Below, piece after piece: positions 32,659 to 40,802 of a stretch of 64,000 nucleotides of DNA. The stretch is taken from assembly GCF_003610495.1 (NCBI RefSeq), contig NZ_RAPK01000009.1:1-64000 (forward strand). The letters are read 5' to 3'. Numbering within the stretch: the first letter of the stretch is position 1; each line of letters opens with the position of its first letter. Origin of the DNA: Sinobaca qinghaiensis. GTDB taxonomy: Bacteria > Bacillota > Bacilli > Bacillales > Marinococcaceae. The position numbers were made by a program, and so were the translations under genes. The notes under the pieces are model-generated. The model did no database searches and was not told the DNA's origin. It worked only from the letters and a program-made list of their open reading frames with translations.

Positions 32659-33081
32659 TTATTTGTTCATTAACTGATGAATGCCCTGGACAATTTCCGG
32701 AAACGAAGCTTTATCCGAATAGCTTTGCCGAATCTCCAGGTTTTCGTCCAGCAGAAAAGTGGTCGGCACGCCCATGCACTGATAGGCGTCGTAGACCTGT
32801 GTGCCTTTATCTTTTAAAACGGGAAAGCTGTAGCCCGTTTTTTCAAGAAATTGAACAGCGTCTTCTTCTTTTCCTTCTCGTCCCGTAACGTTAATCGTTA
32901 AGAAACCCATTACTTCTTTGTCCATCTGCTCGTAAAACAAATGTTTGTAATGAAGATCCTTCATGGAATCCGGGCACCAGGAAGCCCAAAACGTAAGAAT
33001 CAGCGGCGTACCTTTCCATTCTTCCAGCTGATGAGTCGTTTCACTATATATATCCTGCAGTTGAAAATCTGGTGCATTCAT
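32659..33081 (-). CDS. TlpA-like thioredoxin-fold protein with CPDS site
   Basis: A 140-residue thioredoxin-fold protein of the AhpC/TSA-redoxin type. The active-site stretch is FWASWCPDSMKDL: the first Cys is kept but the resolving Cys of CxxC is Ser. The cis-proline loop is intact (MGVPTTFLLDEN), and a second Cys lies just before it (YQCMGVP). It has no signal peptide, so it is cytosolic unlike typical TlpA. A one-Cys site suits peroxidase, glutathionylation-type or bacillithiol-linked chemistry, which is inference; the window also encodes bacillithiol synthesis. ATG follows AAGGAG. It is last in the ilvA-led operon, 13 bases after yusE. Confidence 0.82.
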   Translation of the reverse strand: MNAPDFQLQDIYSETTHQLEEWKGTPLILTFWASWCPDSMKDLHYKHLFYEQMDKEVMGFLTINVTGREGKEEDAVQFLEKTGYSFPVLKDKGTQVYDAYQCMGVPTTFLLDENLEIRQSYSDKASFPEIVQGIHQLMNK

Positions 33082-33094
33082 TCTTCATAACTCC

Positions 33095-33412
33095 TTATTT
33101 CAGCGTACTTTGAAGTTCACCGTGAAGCTGTTCGAGCACATAAGGCGGATTATCGAACGTATACATTTTTTTAACCGGCTCCCCGTCTTTAAAAACAATC
33201 AGGCAGGGAACGCTCTGTATTTTTTCCGTTACAGCTTCCTGAGGAATTTCGTTAATATTTACTTTGTAAAAAGGAACGTCGTACAATTTTCTCATAGGTT
33301 CTATTACACGCTCGGCAATTTGACACGTCCTGCAGAAGGGAGAAGCATAAAACACTGCGCCGGACGATGTTTCTTTCAGCTGCTTAAGCTGTTCTTTATT
33401 AATCTGCTCCAT
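33095..33412 (-). CDS. yusE: Thioredoxin-like protein YusE
   Basis: A 105-residue cytosolic thioredoxin-fold protein. The redox site is FCRTCQIAERV, a CxxC with RT in the middle rather than the GP of thioredoxin, and the cis-Pro loop reads SVPCLIVFKDG with an extra Cys next to the proline. Length and sequence fit B. subtilis YusE. It probably acts as a dithiol oxidoreductase; partners are unknown. ATG follows AGAGGATAAG. It lies between a 60-residue unrecognised protein and the CPDS-type protein, all closely spaced. Confidence 0.82.
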   Translation of the reverse strand: MEQINKEQLKQLKETSSGAVFYASPFCRTCQIAERVIEPMRKLYDVPFYKVNINEIPQEAVTEKIQSVPCLIVFKDGEPVKKMYTFDNPPYVLEQLHGELQSTLK

Positions 33413-33424
33413 CTTATCCTCTTT

Positions 33425-33607
33425 CTACAAGTCGTGGACGGCGTCATTCCACTTCTTAATATCATTGGCGACTTTTGGAAAATCCTCGGCAAATGGATAA
33501 TCTTTTAAACTCTCTTTGCGATCGAGTTCACTCATCTTATTCCAGACTGCTTTTAACTCATTGGCCGCTCTGGAAAACTCCTGAAGTTCTCTTTTTAATT
33601 CGCTCAT
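33425..33607 (-). CDS. Hypothetical small protein, 60 aa
   Basis: Not recognised. It is a soluble, charged, probably two-helix protein (MSELKRELQEFSRAANELKA, then a proline-containing turn YPFAEDFPKVANDIKKW). The ribosome site AAGAGGCAG precedes ATG. Tight spacing to pfpI upstream (18 bases) and yusE downstream (12 bases) supports a real gene in the operon. Confidence 0.65.
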   Translation of the reverse strand: MSELKRELQEFSRAANELKAVWNKMSELDRKESLKDYPFAEDFPKVANDIKKWNDAVHDL

Positions 33608-33625
33608 GAATTCTGCCTCTTTTCT

Positions 33626-34150
33626 TTAAAGGTTTTGAAACGCTTTAACTAATGCTTTTCCATAAAGAGGGATATCAGGGGGACGGCGGCTGGAAATAAT
33701 ATGTCCATCCGTTACGACGGCTTCGTCTTTCCATATGGCTCCTGCATTGGTCATGTCATCTTTAATGCCCGGCGTGCTCGTTACCGTAACACCCTGCAGG
33801 ATGCCTGCGCTGGAAAGCACCCAGCCGGCATGGCAGATCTGGCCGATCACTTTTTTGTGCTCATCCATATGCTTGACAAAGTTCAGAACTTCTTCATAGC
33901 GCCGCAATTTATCCGGTGCCCATCCTCCCGGAACGAGAATGCCGTCAAATTGTGCTGCGTCAAGTTCGCTGAAAGCAGCCTCTGCCTCAGCGGGAACACC
34001 GTATTTACCTTTATACGTGCGTCCCTTCTCTTTACCTGCAAGCACGACTTCAGCTCCTTCTTCCCGAAGCCTCATTACCGGCACCCAAAGCTCCAGATCC
34101 TCAAAATCGTCTTCTACTAATGCAATAATGCGCGTTTTTTCCAAACTCAT
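33626..34150 (-). CDS. DJ-1/PfpI-family protein
   Basis: Class I glutamine-amidotransferase-like protein of the DJ-1/PfpI group, 174 residues, similar to B. subtilis YfkM/YraA general stress proteins. The nucleophile elbow is GQICHAGW with the catalytic Cys, preceded by DGILVPGGWAPD and with the acid in VEDDFEDLE near the N-terminus. Members act as deglycases, methylglyoxal-handling enzymes or chaperones; the exact role is debated. The window also has methylglyoxal synthase, far away. ATG follows AAAGGGGAAA. It is part of the ilvA-led operon. Confidence 0.88.
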   Translation of the reverse strand: MSLEKTRIIALVEDDFEDLELWVPVMRLREEGAEVVLAGKEKGRTYKGKYGVPAEAEAAFSELDAAQFDGILVPGGWAPDKLRRYEEVLNFVKHMDEHKKVIGQICHAGWVLSSAGILQGVTVTSTPGIKDDMTNAGAIWKDEAVVTDGHIISSRRPPDIPLYGKALVKAFQNL

Positions 34151-34203
34151 ATTCCGTTTCCCCTTTCTCTTGCTGTGCTGTTACTAGTTTCCCCTACTTC
34201 TCC

Positions 34204-34950
34204 TCATACGAAACGAATTTCCTGCGTCAATGTCTGCAGTTCAGCTGTATGAATTGTCTTCTGTCCATTCTGCCATACATCCTTTGGCAGCTTCCAGCCC
34301 TGGATCGTAAAATCAAAGGCTTCTGAAAAAGGCGAAGGCTTCATCTTTACGGCGGAACTATCCTGCCAGAGCGGATAAACCTTTTTCTTTCCAAGAAAAG
34401 AAAAGCGGTGCCGAAACCCGTTTTGAAACCAGCTAACTTCTTCTGATTTCGGCGTACCTGCTTTATTCATGCAGGCATATAACGATACATCGTCAAAAAA
34501 CTGAAGAATATCCAGGTGCTGATCGAGACGATTGGCTCCGGTTACTCTTTTTTTCCAGTCTTTCTGTCTTTTTTGTTCTCCTTCAAAAAAAGACACGCCC
34601 GCTGCCGACGTATCATTTTTTAAAAAGGACGCATAGTGCATGCTTAGAAGAGTTCCGCTGTACAGATCCTCTTTGCCTGCCGCTTCAATGCCTTTTTTAT
34701 ACGCCTCCAGCTTCTCCTCCAGCGGATAATCCACAAAAGAATAAGGCTGGCCTCCAGCAGGTCCGGAAACGACTTGATCCAGAGGGATCCAGGCATTATC
34801 GTGCAGGCGGATGGCATATAAAAGCGAATTCCATTTATTTTCGTCTTTCCAGCGCGGATTGTTGACGTGCGCTGCCGCTGCAGCACTGAGACGGGCATGT
34901 TCATGCTGTTCTATTAGAAAGTAATAAGAGGAAAATTCCTGTACAATCAT
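34204..34950 (-). CDS. DUF3891 family protein
   Basis: A 248-residue soluble protein. The N-terminal IEQHEHARLSAAAAAH, then AIRLHDNAWIPLD and LSMHYASFL, with recurring conserved His and Asp residues, are the marks of DUF3891, which has an HD-domain look. A metal-dependent hydrolase function is therefore possible but not established. A strong ribosome site (AAAGGAGGAGG) precedes ATG. It starts 15 bases after ilvA on the same strand. Confidence 0.8.
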   Translation of the reverse strand: MIVQEFSSYYFLIEQHEHARLSAAAAAHVNNPRWKDENKWNSLLYAIRLHDNAWIPLDQVVSGPAGGQPYSFVDYPLEEKLEAYKKGIEAAGKEDLYSGTLLSMHYASFLKNDTSAAGVSFFEGEQKRQKDWKKRVTGANRLDQHLDILQFFDDVSLYACMNKAGTPKSEEVSWFQNGFRHRFSFLGKKKVYPLWQDSSAVKMKPSPFSEAFDFTIQGWKLPKDVWQNGQKTIHTAELQTLTQEIRFV

Positions 34951-34965
34951 GCTTACCTCCTCCTT

Positions 34966-36213
34966 TTAAATAAGGAAATTAAATAAACTTTCTTCTTTAT
35001 CAATTTCTTTGTAGGAGAAGCCTTTTTTATTAATTCGTTCAATCAGGGGCTTGTAGTCTTCCTGATTTTTTAATTCAATACCAACCAATGCCGGTCCGTT
35101 CGCTTTGTTGTTCTTTTTATTGTATTCAAACCGGGTAATATCATCATCCGGCCCGAGAACTTCATCCAGAAATTCACGCAGGGCTCCGGCACGCTGAGGA
35201 AACACAACAATAAAGTAATGCTGCAGTCCTTCATAAATCAAAGACTTTTCCCTCATTTCCTCCATACGCCCAATATCATTGTTTCCTCCGCTTAAAATGC
35301 AGACGACAGTTTTTCCTTTAATTTCTTCTTTATAAAAATCAAGTGCCGAAATGGGCATAGCTCCTGCTGGTTCAGCAACAATCGCATTTTCATTATACAG
35401 CTCCAGAATCGTCGTGCAGATTTTACCTTCGGGAACAAGTTTAATTTCGTCGAGAATATCCTTGCATACATCGTACGTAATATCCCCAACCCGCTTAACA
35501 GCTGCTCCGTCTACAAATTTATCGATTTTCTGGAGTTCGGTAACGCCGCCGTTGTCAAACGAAGCCTTCATTCCGGCAGCGCCCGCAGGCTCCGTACCGA
35601 TAATTTTCGTATTCGGGGAAATAGACTTGATATAGGTTCCGACGCCGGAAGCAAGACCCCCGCCTCCGATAGAGCAGAACAAATAGTCCAGCGGCTCTTC
35701 AATATCGTTCATAATCTCAAGGCCTGCCGTTCCCTGGCCGGCGATGATTTTCTCATTATTAAATGGGTGGATAAAGGCCATTTGATGCTCATCACAGTAA
35801 GCCATCGCTTCTTTATATGAATCATCAAATGTGTCTCCTGTTAAAACAACATCCACATACTCCCTGCCAAACAGCTTAACCTGTCCCACTTTCTGGCGCG
35901 GCGTTGTCGTCGGCATAAAAATACGGCCCTTTACTTTTAAAGCACTGCAGGAATAAGCTACACCCTGCGCGTGATTTCCTGCACTGGCACATACTACACC
36001 ATTTTTCATTGTTTCTTCGGACAGGCTGTGCATCAAGTGATAAGCTCCTCTGATTTTAAAGGAACGAACGACCTGCTGGTCCTCCCTTTTTAAGTAAACA
36101 TTTGCCTGATAACGTTCAGATAATACCTGGTTTTTCTGCAGAGGCGTATGATTAACAACGTCCTTCAGCGTCTGGTTTGCGATGATGATGTCTTCTATAT
36201 GAATCCTGCTCAT
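34966..36213 (-). CDS. ilvA: Threonine ammonia-lyase (threonine dehydratase)
   Basis: PLP enzyme turning threonine into 2-oxobutyrate, the first step to isoleucine. The Schiff-base lysine is in VVRSFKIRGAY; ASAGNHAQGVAY and the glycine loop IGGGGLASG bind cofactor phosphate. The C-terminal 80 residues (EGLQHYFIVVFPQRAGALRE onward) form one ACT-like regulatory domain, so it is the biosynthetic, short B. subtilis-type enzyme of 415 residues. No T-box leader is seen. ATG follows AGAAAGGATAA. It leads a probable six-gene operon with DUF3891, PfpI, a 60-residue protein, YusE and the CPDS protein, an unusual grouping. Confidence 0.95.
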   Translation of the reverse strand: MSRIHIEDIIIANQTLKDVVNHTPLQKNQVLSERYQANVYLKREDQQVVRSFKIRGAYHLMHSLSEETMKNGVVCASAGNHAQGVAYSCSALKVKGRIFMPTTTPRQKVGQVKLFGREYVDVVLTGDTFDDSYKEAMAYCDEHQMAFIHPFNNEKIIAGQGTAGLEIMNDIEEPLDYLFCSIGGGGLASGVGTYIKSISPNTKIIGTEPAGAAGMKASFDNGGVTELQKIDKFVDGAAVKRVGDITYDVCKDILDEIKLVPEGKICTTILELYNENAIVAEPAGAMPISALDFYKEEIKGKTVVCILSGGNNDIGRMEEMREKSLIYEGLQHYFIVVFPQRAGALREFLDEVLGPDDDITRFEYNKKNNKANGPALVGIELKNQEDYKPLIERINKKGFSYKEIDKEESLFNFLI

Positions 36214-36296
36214 TTGTCATTATCCTTTCTGCCTCACAAAACTATCCTGCACATTTTCATTATGCGCCTGCTGTCTTCTGTGTTCAACTGCTGTAC

Positions 36297-36325
36297 ATTG
36301 TACTACATCTGCGAACCTTTGAAAA
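36297..36325 (-). promoter_or_regulatory. Probable ilvA promoter
   Basis: On the minus strand TTTTCA (36320-36325), 17 bases, TACAAT (36297-36302), about 85 bases before the ilvA ATG. Confidence 0.45.
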
Positions 36326-36353
36326 TAAAAGGAAAAGGAAATACAGCGCGTAA

Positions 36354-36382
36354 TTGATTAAATACAAAAAATTCACTATACT
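36354..36382 (+). promoter_or_regulatory. Probable sigma-A promoter of the 59-residue protein gene
   Basis: TTGATT (36354-36359), 17 bases, TATACT (36377-36382), about 65 bases before the ATG at 36449. Confidence 0.6.
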
Positions 36383-36448
36383 ATGTAATAGGTAAACTGT
36401 TTTGTGTTATGTTTTACATAAATTAAGCATTTTACAGGGGGTAAGCGG

Positions 36449-36628
36449 ATGAACAAGTGGATGGCTGCATTAATGACAGCGGCAGTACTGGCCGTCTGGC
36501 CTGCTACAGCCCACGCTTCAGTAAACGCGTGGAATGATGCAGAACCTTTATTACTCGTCGTCTTGACTATTTTTTCTATCGTAAGCATTATGGCATTTAT
36601 TTTTTTCATGGTGCGGGATAACGGTTGA
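36449..36628 (+). CDS. Small membrane/secreted protein, 59 aa
   Basis: Not recognised. The N-terminus looks like a signal peptide (MNKWMAALMTAAVLAVWP then ATAHA, with a possible cut after AHA), followed by a short polar stretch (SVNAWNDAEP) and one membrane helix (LLLVVLTIFSIVSIMAFIFF), ending in VRDNG. If the signal is cut, the result is a single-pass protein of about 36 residues. The ribosome site AGGGGGT is seven bases from the ATG. A good sigma-A promoter and a clear terminator flank it, so it is a complete stand-alone gene. Confidence 0.75.
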   Translation: MNKWMAALMTAAVLAVWPATAHASVNAWNDAEPLLLVVLTIFSIVSIMAFIFFMVRDNG

Positions 36629-36640
36629 GAACACAACGAT

Positions 36641-36686
36641 AAGCTTCCTGCAGGAACGAAGTGATTCTGTTCCGGGAGGCTTTTTT
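36641..36686 (+). terminator. Terminator of the 59-residue protein gene
   Basis: AAGCTTCC...GGAAC (36641-36656) pairs with GTTCC-GGGAGGCTT (36668 onward), followed by six T. Confidence 0.85.
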
Positions 36687-36770
36687 CTTTTCACAGCTTT
36701 CACTTACTCTCCGATTAAAATGATGAAAACAGGGAATATAAATACAAACAAACGGGAAGGACTGACAATA

Positions 36771-37103
36771 ATGAATGATATGCTGAAAAGAGGTTTTTTT
36801 CTGGGACTGGGAGCAGCGGCATACAGCCGGGAAAAAATGCAGAATTATCTTGATGACCTTGTATACAAAGGAAAAATCACGCCCCGCGAGGCACAGGAAT
36901 GGAAAGAAGAATTAATCCAGCGGGGGCGGGATAAAGAAACGAAGTGGAGCGAAAAGCGCAAAGATAAAACCCAGCAGTCTTTCAGGGATATGGGGCTTGC
37001 CACCGAGGCTGACATTCTCCGTCTGGAAGAAAAGCTGCATGATATTGAAAAAAAACTTGCTGAGAGGCCGAACAACGACGGATGGAACAACCCGGCTGAG
37101 TGA
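36771..37103 (+). CDS. Phasin-like helical protein
   Basis: A 110-residue helical protein that resembles small phasin/PHA-regulator-like proteins often encoded next to ABC1 kinases. It opens with KRGFFLGLGAAAYSREKMQ, has a basic charged centre (EELIQRGRDKETKWSEKRKD) and closes with a leucine-zipper-like coil (ILRLEEKLHDIEKKLAER). No PHA synthase genes are nearby, so a polymer role is doubtful. ATG 36771-36773 follows GGAAGGA; an earlier in-frame ATG has no such site. It precedes the ABC1 gene by 28 bases and is probably co-transcribed. Confidence 0.7.
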   Translation: MNDMLKRGFFLGLGAAAYSREKMQNYLDDLVYKGKITPREAQEWKEELIQRGRDKETKWSEKRKDKTQQSFRDMGLATEADILRLEEKLHDIEKKLAERPNNDGWNNPAE

Positions 37104-37131
37104 TACAGGCTGAGGAAAGGAAGCAGGAATC

Positions 37132-38808
37132 ATGGCCATTACGAAAGGACTAAAGCATGCGAACCGATACAGGCAGATTGCAACTACCCTTGCCAAACAC
37201 GGCTTTGGTTATATACTTCGCGAGGTAGGGCTTTTTCATATACTCTCCCTTCCCAAACGTCTATCTGCGGAATCGGATGATTTCAACGCGCAGTCGATTG
37301 GTACGAGGCTCCGGCTTGTTATCGAGGAACTCGGACCTACTTTTATCAAACTCGGCCAGCTTGTGAGCATGCGTAAAGATATTTTCCCCCCTTCTATTGT
37401 AGAGGAACTGGAGAAACTTCAAGATGAAGTTCCTCCTTTTTCGGTAGAACTCGGAAAACGCATGATTGAGCACGATCTTCACGCTCCGGTAGATGAAATT
37501 TTTCAGTCTTTTACAGAAGAACCTCTTGCTGCTGCCTCTATCGGCCAGGTACACTACGCTGTATTACATACGGGTGAAGAAGTAGCTGTAAAAATATCGA
37601 GGCCGCAGATTAAAGAGATGATCGAAAAGGACATTGATGTTCTTCGCGACCTGGCGAGACTCTTATGCCAGCGTTTTCAATGGGCCCGGTATTACAGGCT
37701 TGATACGATCGTTGAAGAATATGTAGAAGCTATACGCGATGAAGCCGATTATTATACGGAAGCACGCAATACGCAGAAAATGGCGAAAAACATGGAGCCG
37801 TTTCCCGCTGTATATATTCCTTATATTTACGAAGAATACTGCAGCCGCCGCGTACTGACGATGGAATTTATACACGGAGAGAAGCTGCATCATCTCGAAG
37901 AGTCCCCGATCCAATACGATAAGAAAAAACTGGCCCGGCAGCTTGCCGATTCTTTTCTGCATCAAATGATGATTAATGGTTTTTTTCACAGCGACCCTCA
38001 TCCCGGTAATATTATTTTTACGGGAAAAGATACAGCTGCTTATATTGATTTCGGCCAGGTTGCCCGCTTAAGCCGGTCGATGCGCTGGGAATTTGTTAAC
38101 TATGTGATTGCGATGACTAAAAAAAAGCCGGATGAAGTAACAAAAGCGATATACGAAATGGCAGATTTCCCGGAGGATCTGGATACAGAGTTGTTTACAG
38201 AAGACATTGAATACCTTTTGTCCAAATACTATGAGACTTCCTTTCATGACATGAGCATCGGCAAAGCCATCAATGATATATTCGCCACCGCCCACCGTTA
38301 TGAAATTAAAATTCATAAAGAATACGTTATGCTGGCAAAAGCCGTGATCACAATCGAGAGTGTTGTCGAAGAACTTGATCCGGATCTTAGTATTATGGAG
38401 CTTTCCGAACCATATGGAAAACGACTTTTCAAAGAAAAAATTCATCCAAAACGATATATGGATGAAGCAGTGGATGAGGCAAAAAAACAATCTGAGTATT
38501 TATGGGATATGCCCAAACATATGAGAGATTCACTCGAAAGGGTCGCTAAAGGCAAGATCGGCGTGGATATGGACATTCCGGAAATACAGATCATTCTTAA
38601 TAAAATGGATCGTATCAGCAACCGGCTTTCCTTCAGCGTTATTCTGCTTGCCTTTAGTATCATTATGGTAGGCCTTATCATTGGTTCTACTTTCGGTGCA
38701 TCCTCTTCTCCACTTGTCCAGATTCCGGTTATTGAGATTGGCTTTATTATTTCCTTTTTTATGTTTATCTGGCTGTTATTTGCGATTTTCCGGTCTGGTC
38801 GTTTTTAG
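37132..38808 (+). CDS. ABC1/AarF/UbiB-family atypical kinase
   Basis: Membrane-associated protein-kinase-like ATPase of the UbiB family, 558 residues. The UbiB-specific KLGQ motif appears in FIKLGQLVSMRKDIF; the A-rich loop is AAASIGQVH, the ATP lysine is in VAVKISRP, the catalytic loop is FHSDPHPGN and the metal motif is YIDFGQ. Two membrane helices close the protein (VILLAFSIIMVGLIIG and IGFIISFFMFIWLLF). UbiB members support ubiquinone synthesis or lipid handling; this organism is expected to use menaquinone, so the role is open. ATG follows GAAAGGAAGCAGG. Confidence 0.92.
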   Translation: MAITKGLKHANRYRQIATTLAKHGFGYILREVGLFHILSLPKRLSAESDDFNAQSIGTRLRLVIEELGPTFIKLGQLVSMRKDIFPPSIVEELEKLQDEVPPFSVELGKRMIEHDLHAPVDEIFQSFTEEPLAAASIGQVHYAVLHTGEEVAVKISRPQIKEMIEKDIDVLRDLARLLCQRFQWARYYRLDTIVEEYVEAIRDEADYYTEARNTQKMAKNMEPFPAVYIPYIYEEYCSRRVLTMEFIHGEKLHHLEESPIQYDKKKLARQLADSFLHQMMINGFFHSDPHPGNIIFTGKDTAAYIDFGQVARLSRSMRWEFVNYVIAMTKKKPDEVTKAIYEMADFPEDLDTELFTEDIEYLLSKYYETSFHDMSIGKAINDIFATAHRYEIKIHKEYVMLAKAVITIESVVEELDPDLSIMELSEPYGKRLFKEKIHPKRYMDEAVDEAKKQSEYLWDMPKHMRDSLERVAKGKIGVDMDIPEIQIILNKMDRISNRLSFSVILLAFSIIMVGLIIGSTFGASSSPLVQIPVIEIGFIISFFMFIWLLFAIFRSGRF

Positions 38809-38936
38809 CGGACTTGCCAACAAACGGCAAATCATTTATTATGATGAAGCTTTGTGTTATAGACTATTCAGAGATTTGGCTTTCAGCCGGGTCTCTTTTT
38901 TGTGGCTGAACGAACTACTAGAAGAGGGTTGGTACG

Positions 38937-39545
38937 ATGATTTCATGGGAACTATTAAATATTATCGGAACCATTGCTTTTGCTTTAAGCGGCGTCATTG
39001 TAGCAATGGAAGAACGATACGATATCATAGGGGTTTATATTTTAGGTTTTGTTACAGCTTTTGGAGGCGGCGCGGTTCGTAATCTGCTGATCGGCGTTCC
39101 TGTATCGGCTCTCTGGGATCAGGAGCTGCTTTTTACTATTGCGTTTTTATTAATGACGGGCGCCTTTTTTCTCCCGCAGGTCTGGTTTCGCCATTGGACA
39201 AGATGGGGCGTCCTTTTTGATGCTGTCGGACTTGCAGCTTTTGCTGTGCAGGGGGCCATATTTGCAGCCCAGATGGATCTCCCGCTGAGCGCTGCCATTG
39301 CCGCTGCTGCCTTAACGGGAGCCGGGGGCGGCATCATACGGGATCTTCTGGCGGGGCGTCGCCCCCTCGTATTAAGCCGGGATATTTACGTGGCCTGGAC
39401 AGTACCGGCCGGATTGTTGATCGGCAGCGGTCTGGTTGACCAGTTTTTCGGCTATGTTTTGATTTTAGGAGGTATTGTTTCGCTTCGCATGCTGAGCGTT
39501 TATTATAACTGGCAGCTGCCGCGCAGACAGCTTCCAAGCTCATAA
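38937..39545 (+). CDS. TRIC-family (UPF0126) cation channel-like membrane protein
   Basis: A 202-residue membrane protein with seven predicted helices in two inverted repeats. The repeats contain GAVRNLLIG and GGIIRDLLAG, the conserved glycine-rich/charged motifs of bacterial TRIC channels. Members conduct potassium or sodium, and some are annotated as glycine transporters (YicG). It lies after a 128-base gap and may have its own promoter. It ends at a two-way terminator. Confidence 0.88.
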   Translation: MISWELLNIIGTIAFALSGVIVAMEERYDIIGVYILGFVTAFGGGAVRNLLIGVPVSALWDQELLFTIAFLLMTGAFFLPQVWFRHWTRWGVLFDAVGLAAFAVQGAIFAAQMDLPLSAAIAAAALTGAGGGIIRDLLAGRRPLVLSRDIYVAWTVPAGLLIGSGLVDQFFGYVLILGGIVSLRMLSVYYNWQLPRRQLPSS

Positions 39546-39549
39546 AGAA

Positions 39550-39580
39550 AGCCCGGTGCAATAAGCACCGGGCTGCTTTT
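39550..39580. terminator. Two-way terminator
   Basis: AGCCCGGTGC (39550-39559) and GCACCGGGCT (39565-39574) pair around AATAA, with TTTT following on the plus strand and a shorter T-rich stretch on the minus strand. Confidence 0.85.
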
Positions 39581-39588
39581 ATTTATAT

Positions 39589-40416
39589 TCAGCTTTTTTC
39601 AATCGGCAGATCCGGATAGGAAGCCCAGTCGCTCCAGCTGCCGGCATAAAGCCGCACATGATCGAATCCGGCTTCTTCCATTGCCAGAACGTTTACGGCA
39701 GCCGTAACGCCTGATCCGCAGTAGGAGATCACCTGATCGTACTTATCGAGATCCTGAAAGTGTTCTTTCAGCTGATCGGGAGTTTTCCACGCGGCATCTC
39801 TGCTCACGACGTCCCCCCAGAAGTAATGATCCGCTCCTGGTATATGGCCTGCCTGCGGATCCACTTCATCTTTCTGCCCGGAATAACGTTCATAGTCCCT
39901 GGCATCAATCAGTTTGGTTTTGTCATCATGAAGTGCCACTTTTACTTCTTCAATATGCACAAGCATGTTCGGTTTCAAATCGGTTGTAAATATTTTTTTC
40001 TCCGGCTCCGGTACTTTCGTATCGACCGGCCGGTCCTCGTTTACCCAGGAAGAATAAGGACTGTTCAATACGTAAACATGTTCATGTCCAAGGTAACGAA
40101 GCATCCACCAGAGACGGGCTGCCATCGCTCCATTCTGATCATCGTAAACGACTACTTCTGTCGTGAGGTCGATTCCCCACTCTCCGGCTTTTTGAGCAAA
40201 CCGATCCATGTCCGGCAGCGGATGCCTGCCGCCGTGTTCTTCGGTAATGTCGGATAAATCTTCCTCCAGATCGGCGTGTACTGCTCCGGGTATGTGTCTC
40301 TTTTCGTACTCACGGCGCCCCTGTTCCGGGTCGCCGAGCGTAAAGCGGCAGTCTGCTATGACCGTTTCTGTTCCAATTTTTTGTTCCAGTTCGTCCGCTG
40401 TGATAAGATGCTTCAC
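39589..40416 (-). CDS. Thiosulfate/mercaptopyruvate sulfurtransferase, two rhodanese domains
   Basis: Transfers sulfane sulfur via a persulfide on the active-site Cys. The N-terminal rhodanese domain (about residues 1-130) is non-catalytic; it holds IADCRFTLGDPEQG and HIPGAVHADLEEDL. The C-terminal domain carries the nucleophile in SYCGSGVTA and ends YAGSWSDWASYPDLPI, the family ending. The loop CGSGVT indicates a mercaptopyruvate-type active site. Length 275 is normal. It starts two bases after yppE and shares that operon with the RemA paralogue. Confidence 0.92.
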   Translation of the reverse strand: MKHLITADELEQKIGTETVIADCRFTLGDPEQGRREYEKRHIPGAVHADLEEDLSDITEEHGGRHPLPDMDRFAQKAGEWGIDLTTEVVVYDDQNGAMAARLWWMLRYLGHEHVYVLNSPYSSWVNEDRPVDTKVPEPEKKIFTTDLKPNMLVHIEEVKVALHDDKTKLIDARDYERYSGQKDEVDPQAGHIPGADHYFWGDVVSRDAAWKTPDQLKEHFQDLDKYDQVISYCGSGVTAAVNVLAMEEAGFDHVRLYAGSWSDWASYPDLPIEKS

Positions 40417-40418
40417 CT

Positions 40419-40790
40419 TTATCCCCTGCTTTCCTTCTCTTTCCAGGCGCTCTCCAGGCTCCGGAGTACATAATGAATGGACTGGTTCATCTCTTTAAAT
40501 CTTTTTTCTTTCGTGTCCGGCTGAAAACACGTCACGGAAGCGATCGTCATATTCTCGTGCGTGTCTTCGAGCTGCTTTAGATGCAGATAAACCGGCTGTT
40601 CTTTTTTTACCCATTCTGAGGCAAGTGAAAACCACTCATCGGCTAGTGCCTTTACCTTATCAGCGAAAGGTTTAACCGTATCAAAAAAATAATCCCTGTT
40701 TTTCGTATGCTCCATGCGCTCTTCATAAAAATCGAGCATCATTTCATTCTGCTGCAGCAGCTCTTCTGTTACTTCCATAAGCCTGTTCAT
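40419..40790 (-). CDS. yppE: YppE (DUF1798) protein
   Basis: Helical-bundle protein of 123 residues belonging to the YppE/DUF1798 family, of unknown function. Family features include LLQQNEMMLDFYEERME near the N-terminus, YFFDTVKPFADKVKAL in the middle and FQPDTKEKRFKEMNQSIHYV toward the end. In B. subtilis yppE also lies near recU-ponA, so the position is conserved. ATG follows AAGGGGA. It sits between the RemA paralogue (12 bases upstream) and the rhodanese. Confidence 0.85.
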   Translation of the reverse strand: MNRLMEVTEELLQQNEMMLDFYEERMEHTKNRDYFFDTVKPFADKVKALADEWFSLASEWVKKEQPVYLHLKQLEDTHENMTIASVTCFQPDTKEKRFKEMNQSIHYVLRSLESAWKEKESRG

Positions 40791-40802
40791 ACCAATGTCC
40801 CC

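Noticed and set aside
36214-36448. T-box or other leader RNA before ilvA
   Set aside because: No T-box sequence or terminator/antiterminator pair is present; the gap fits two divergent promoters.
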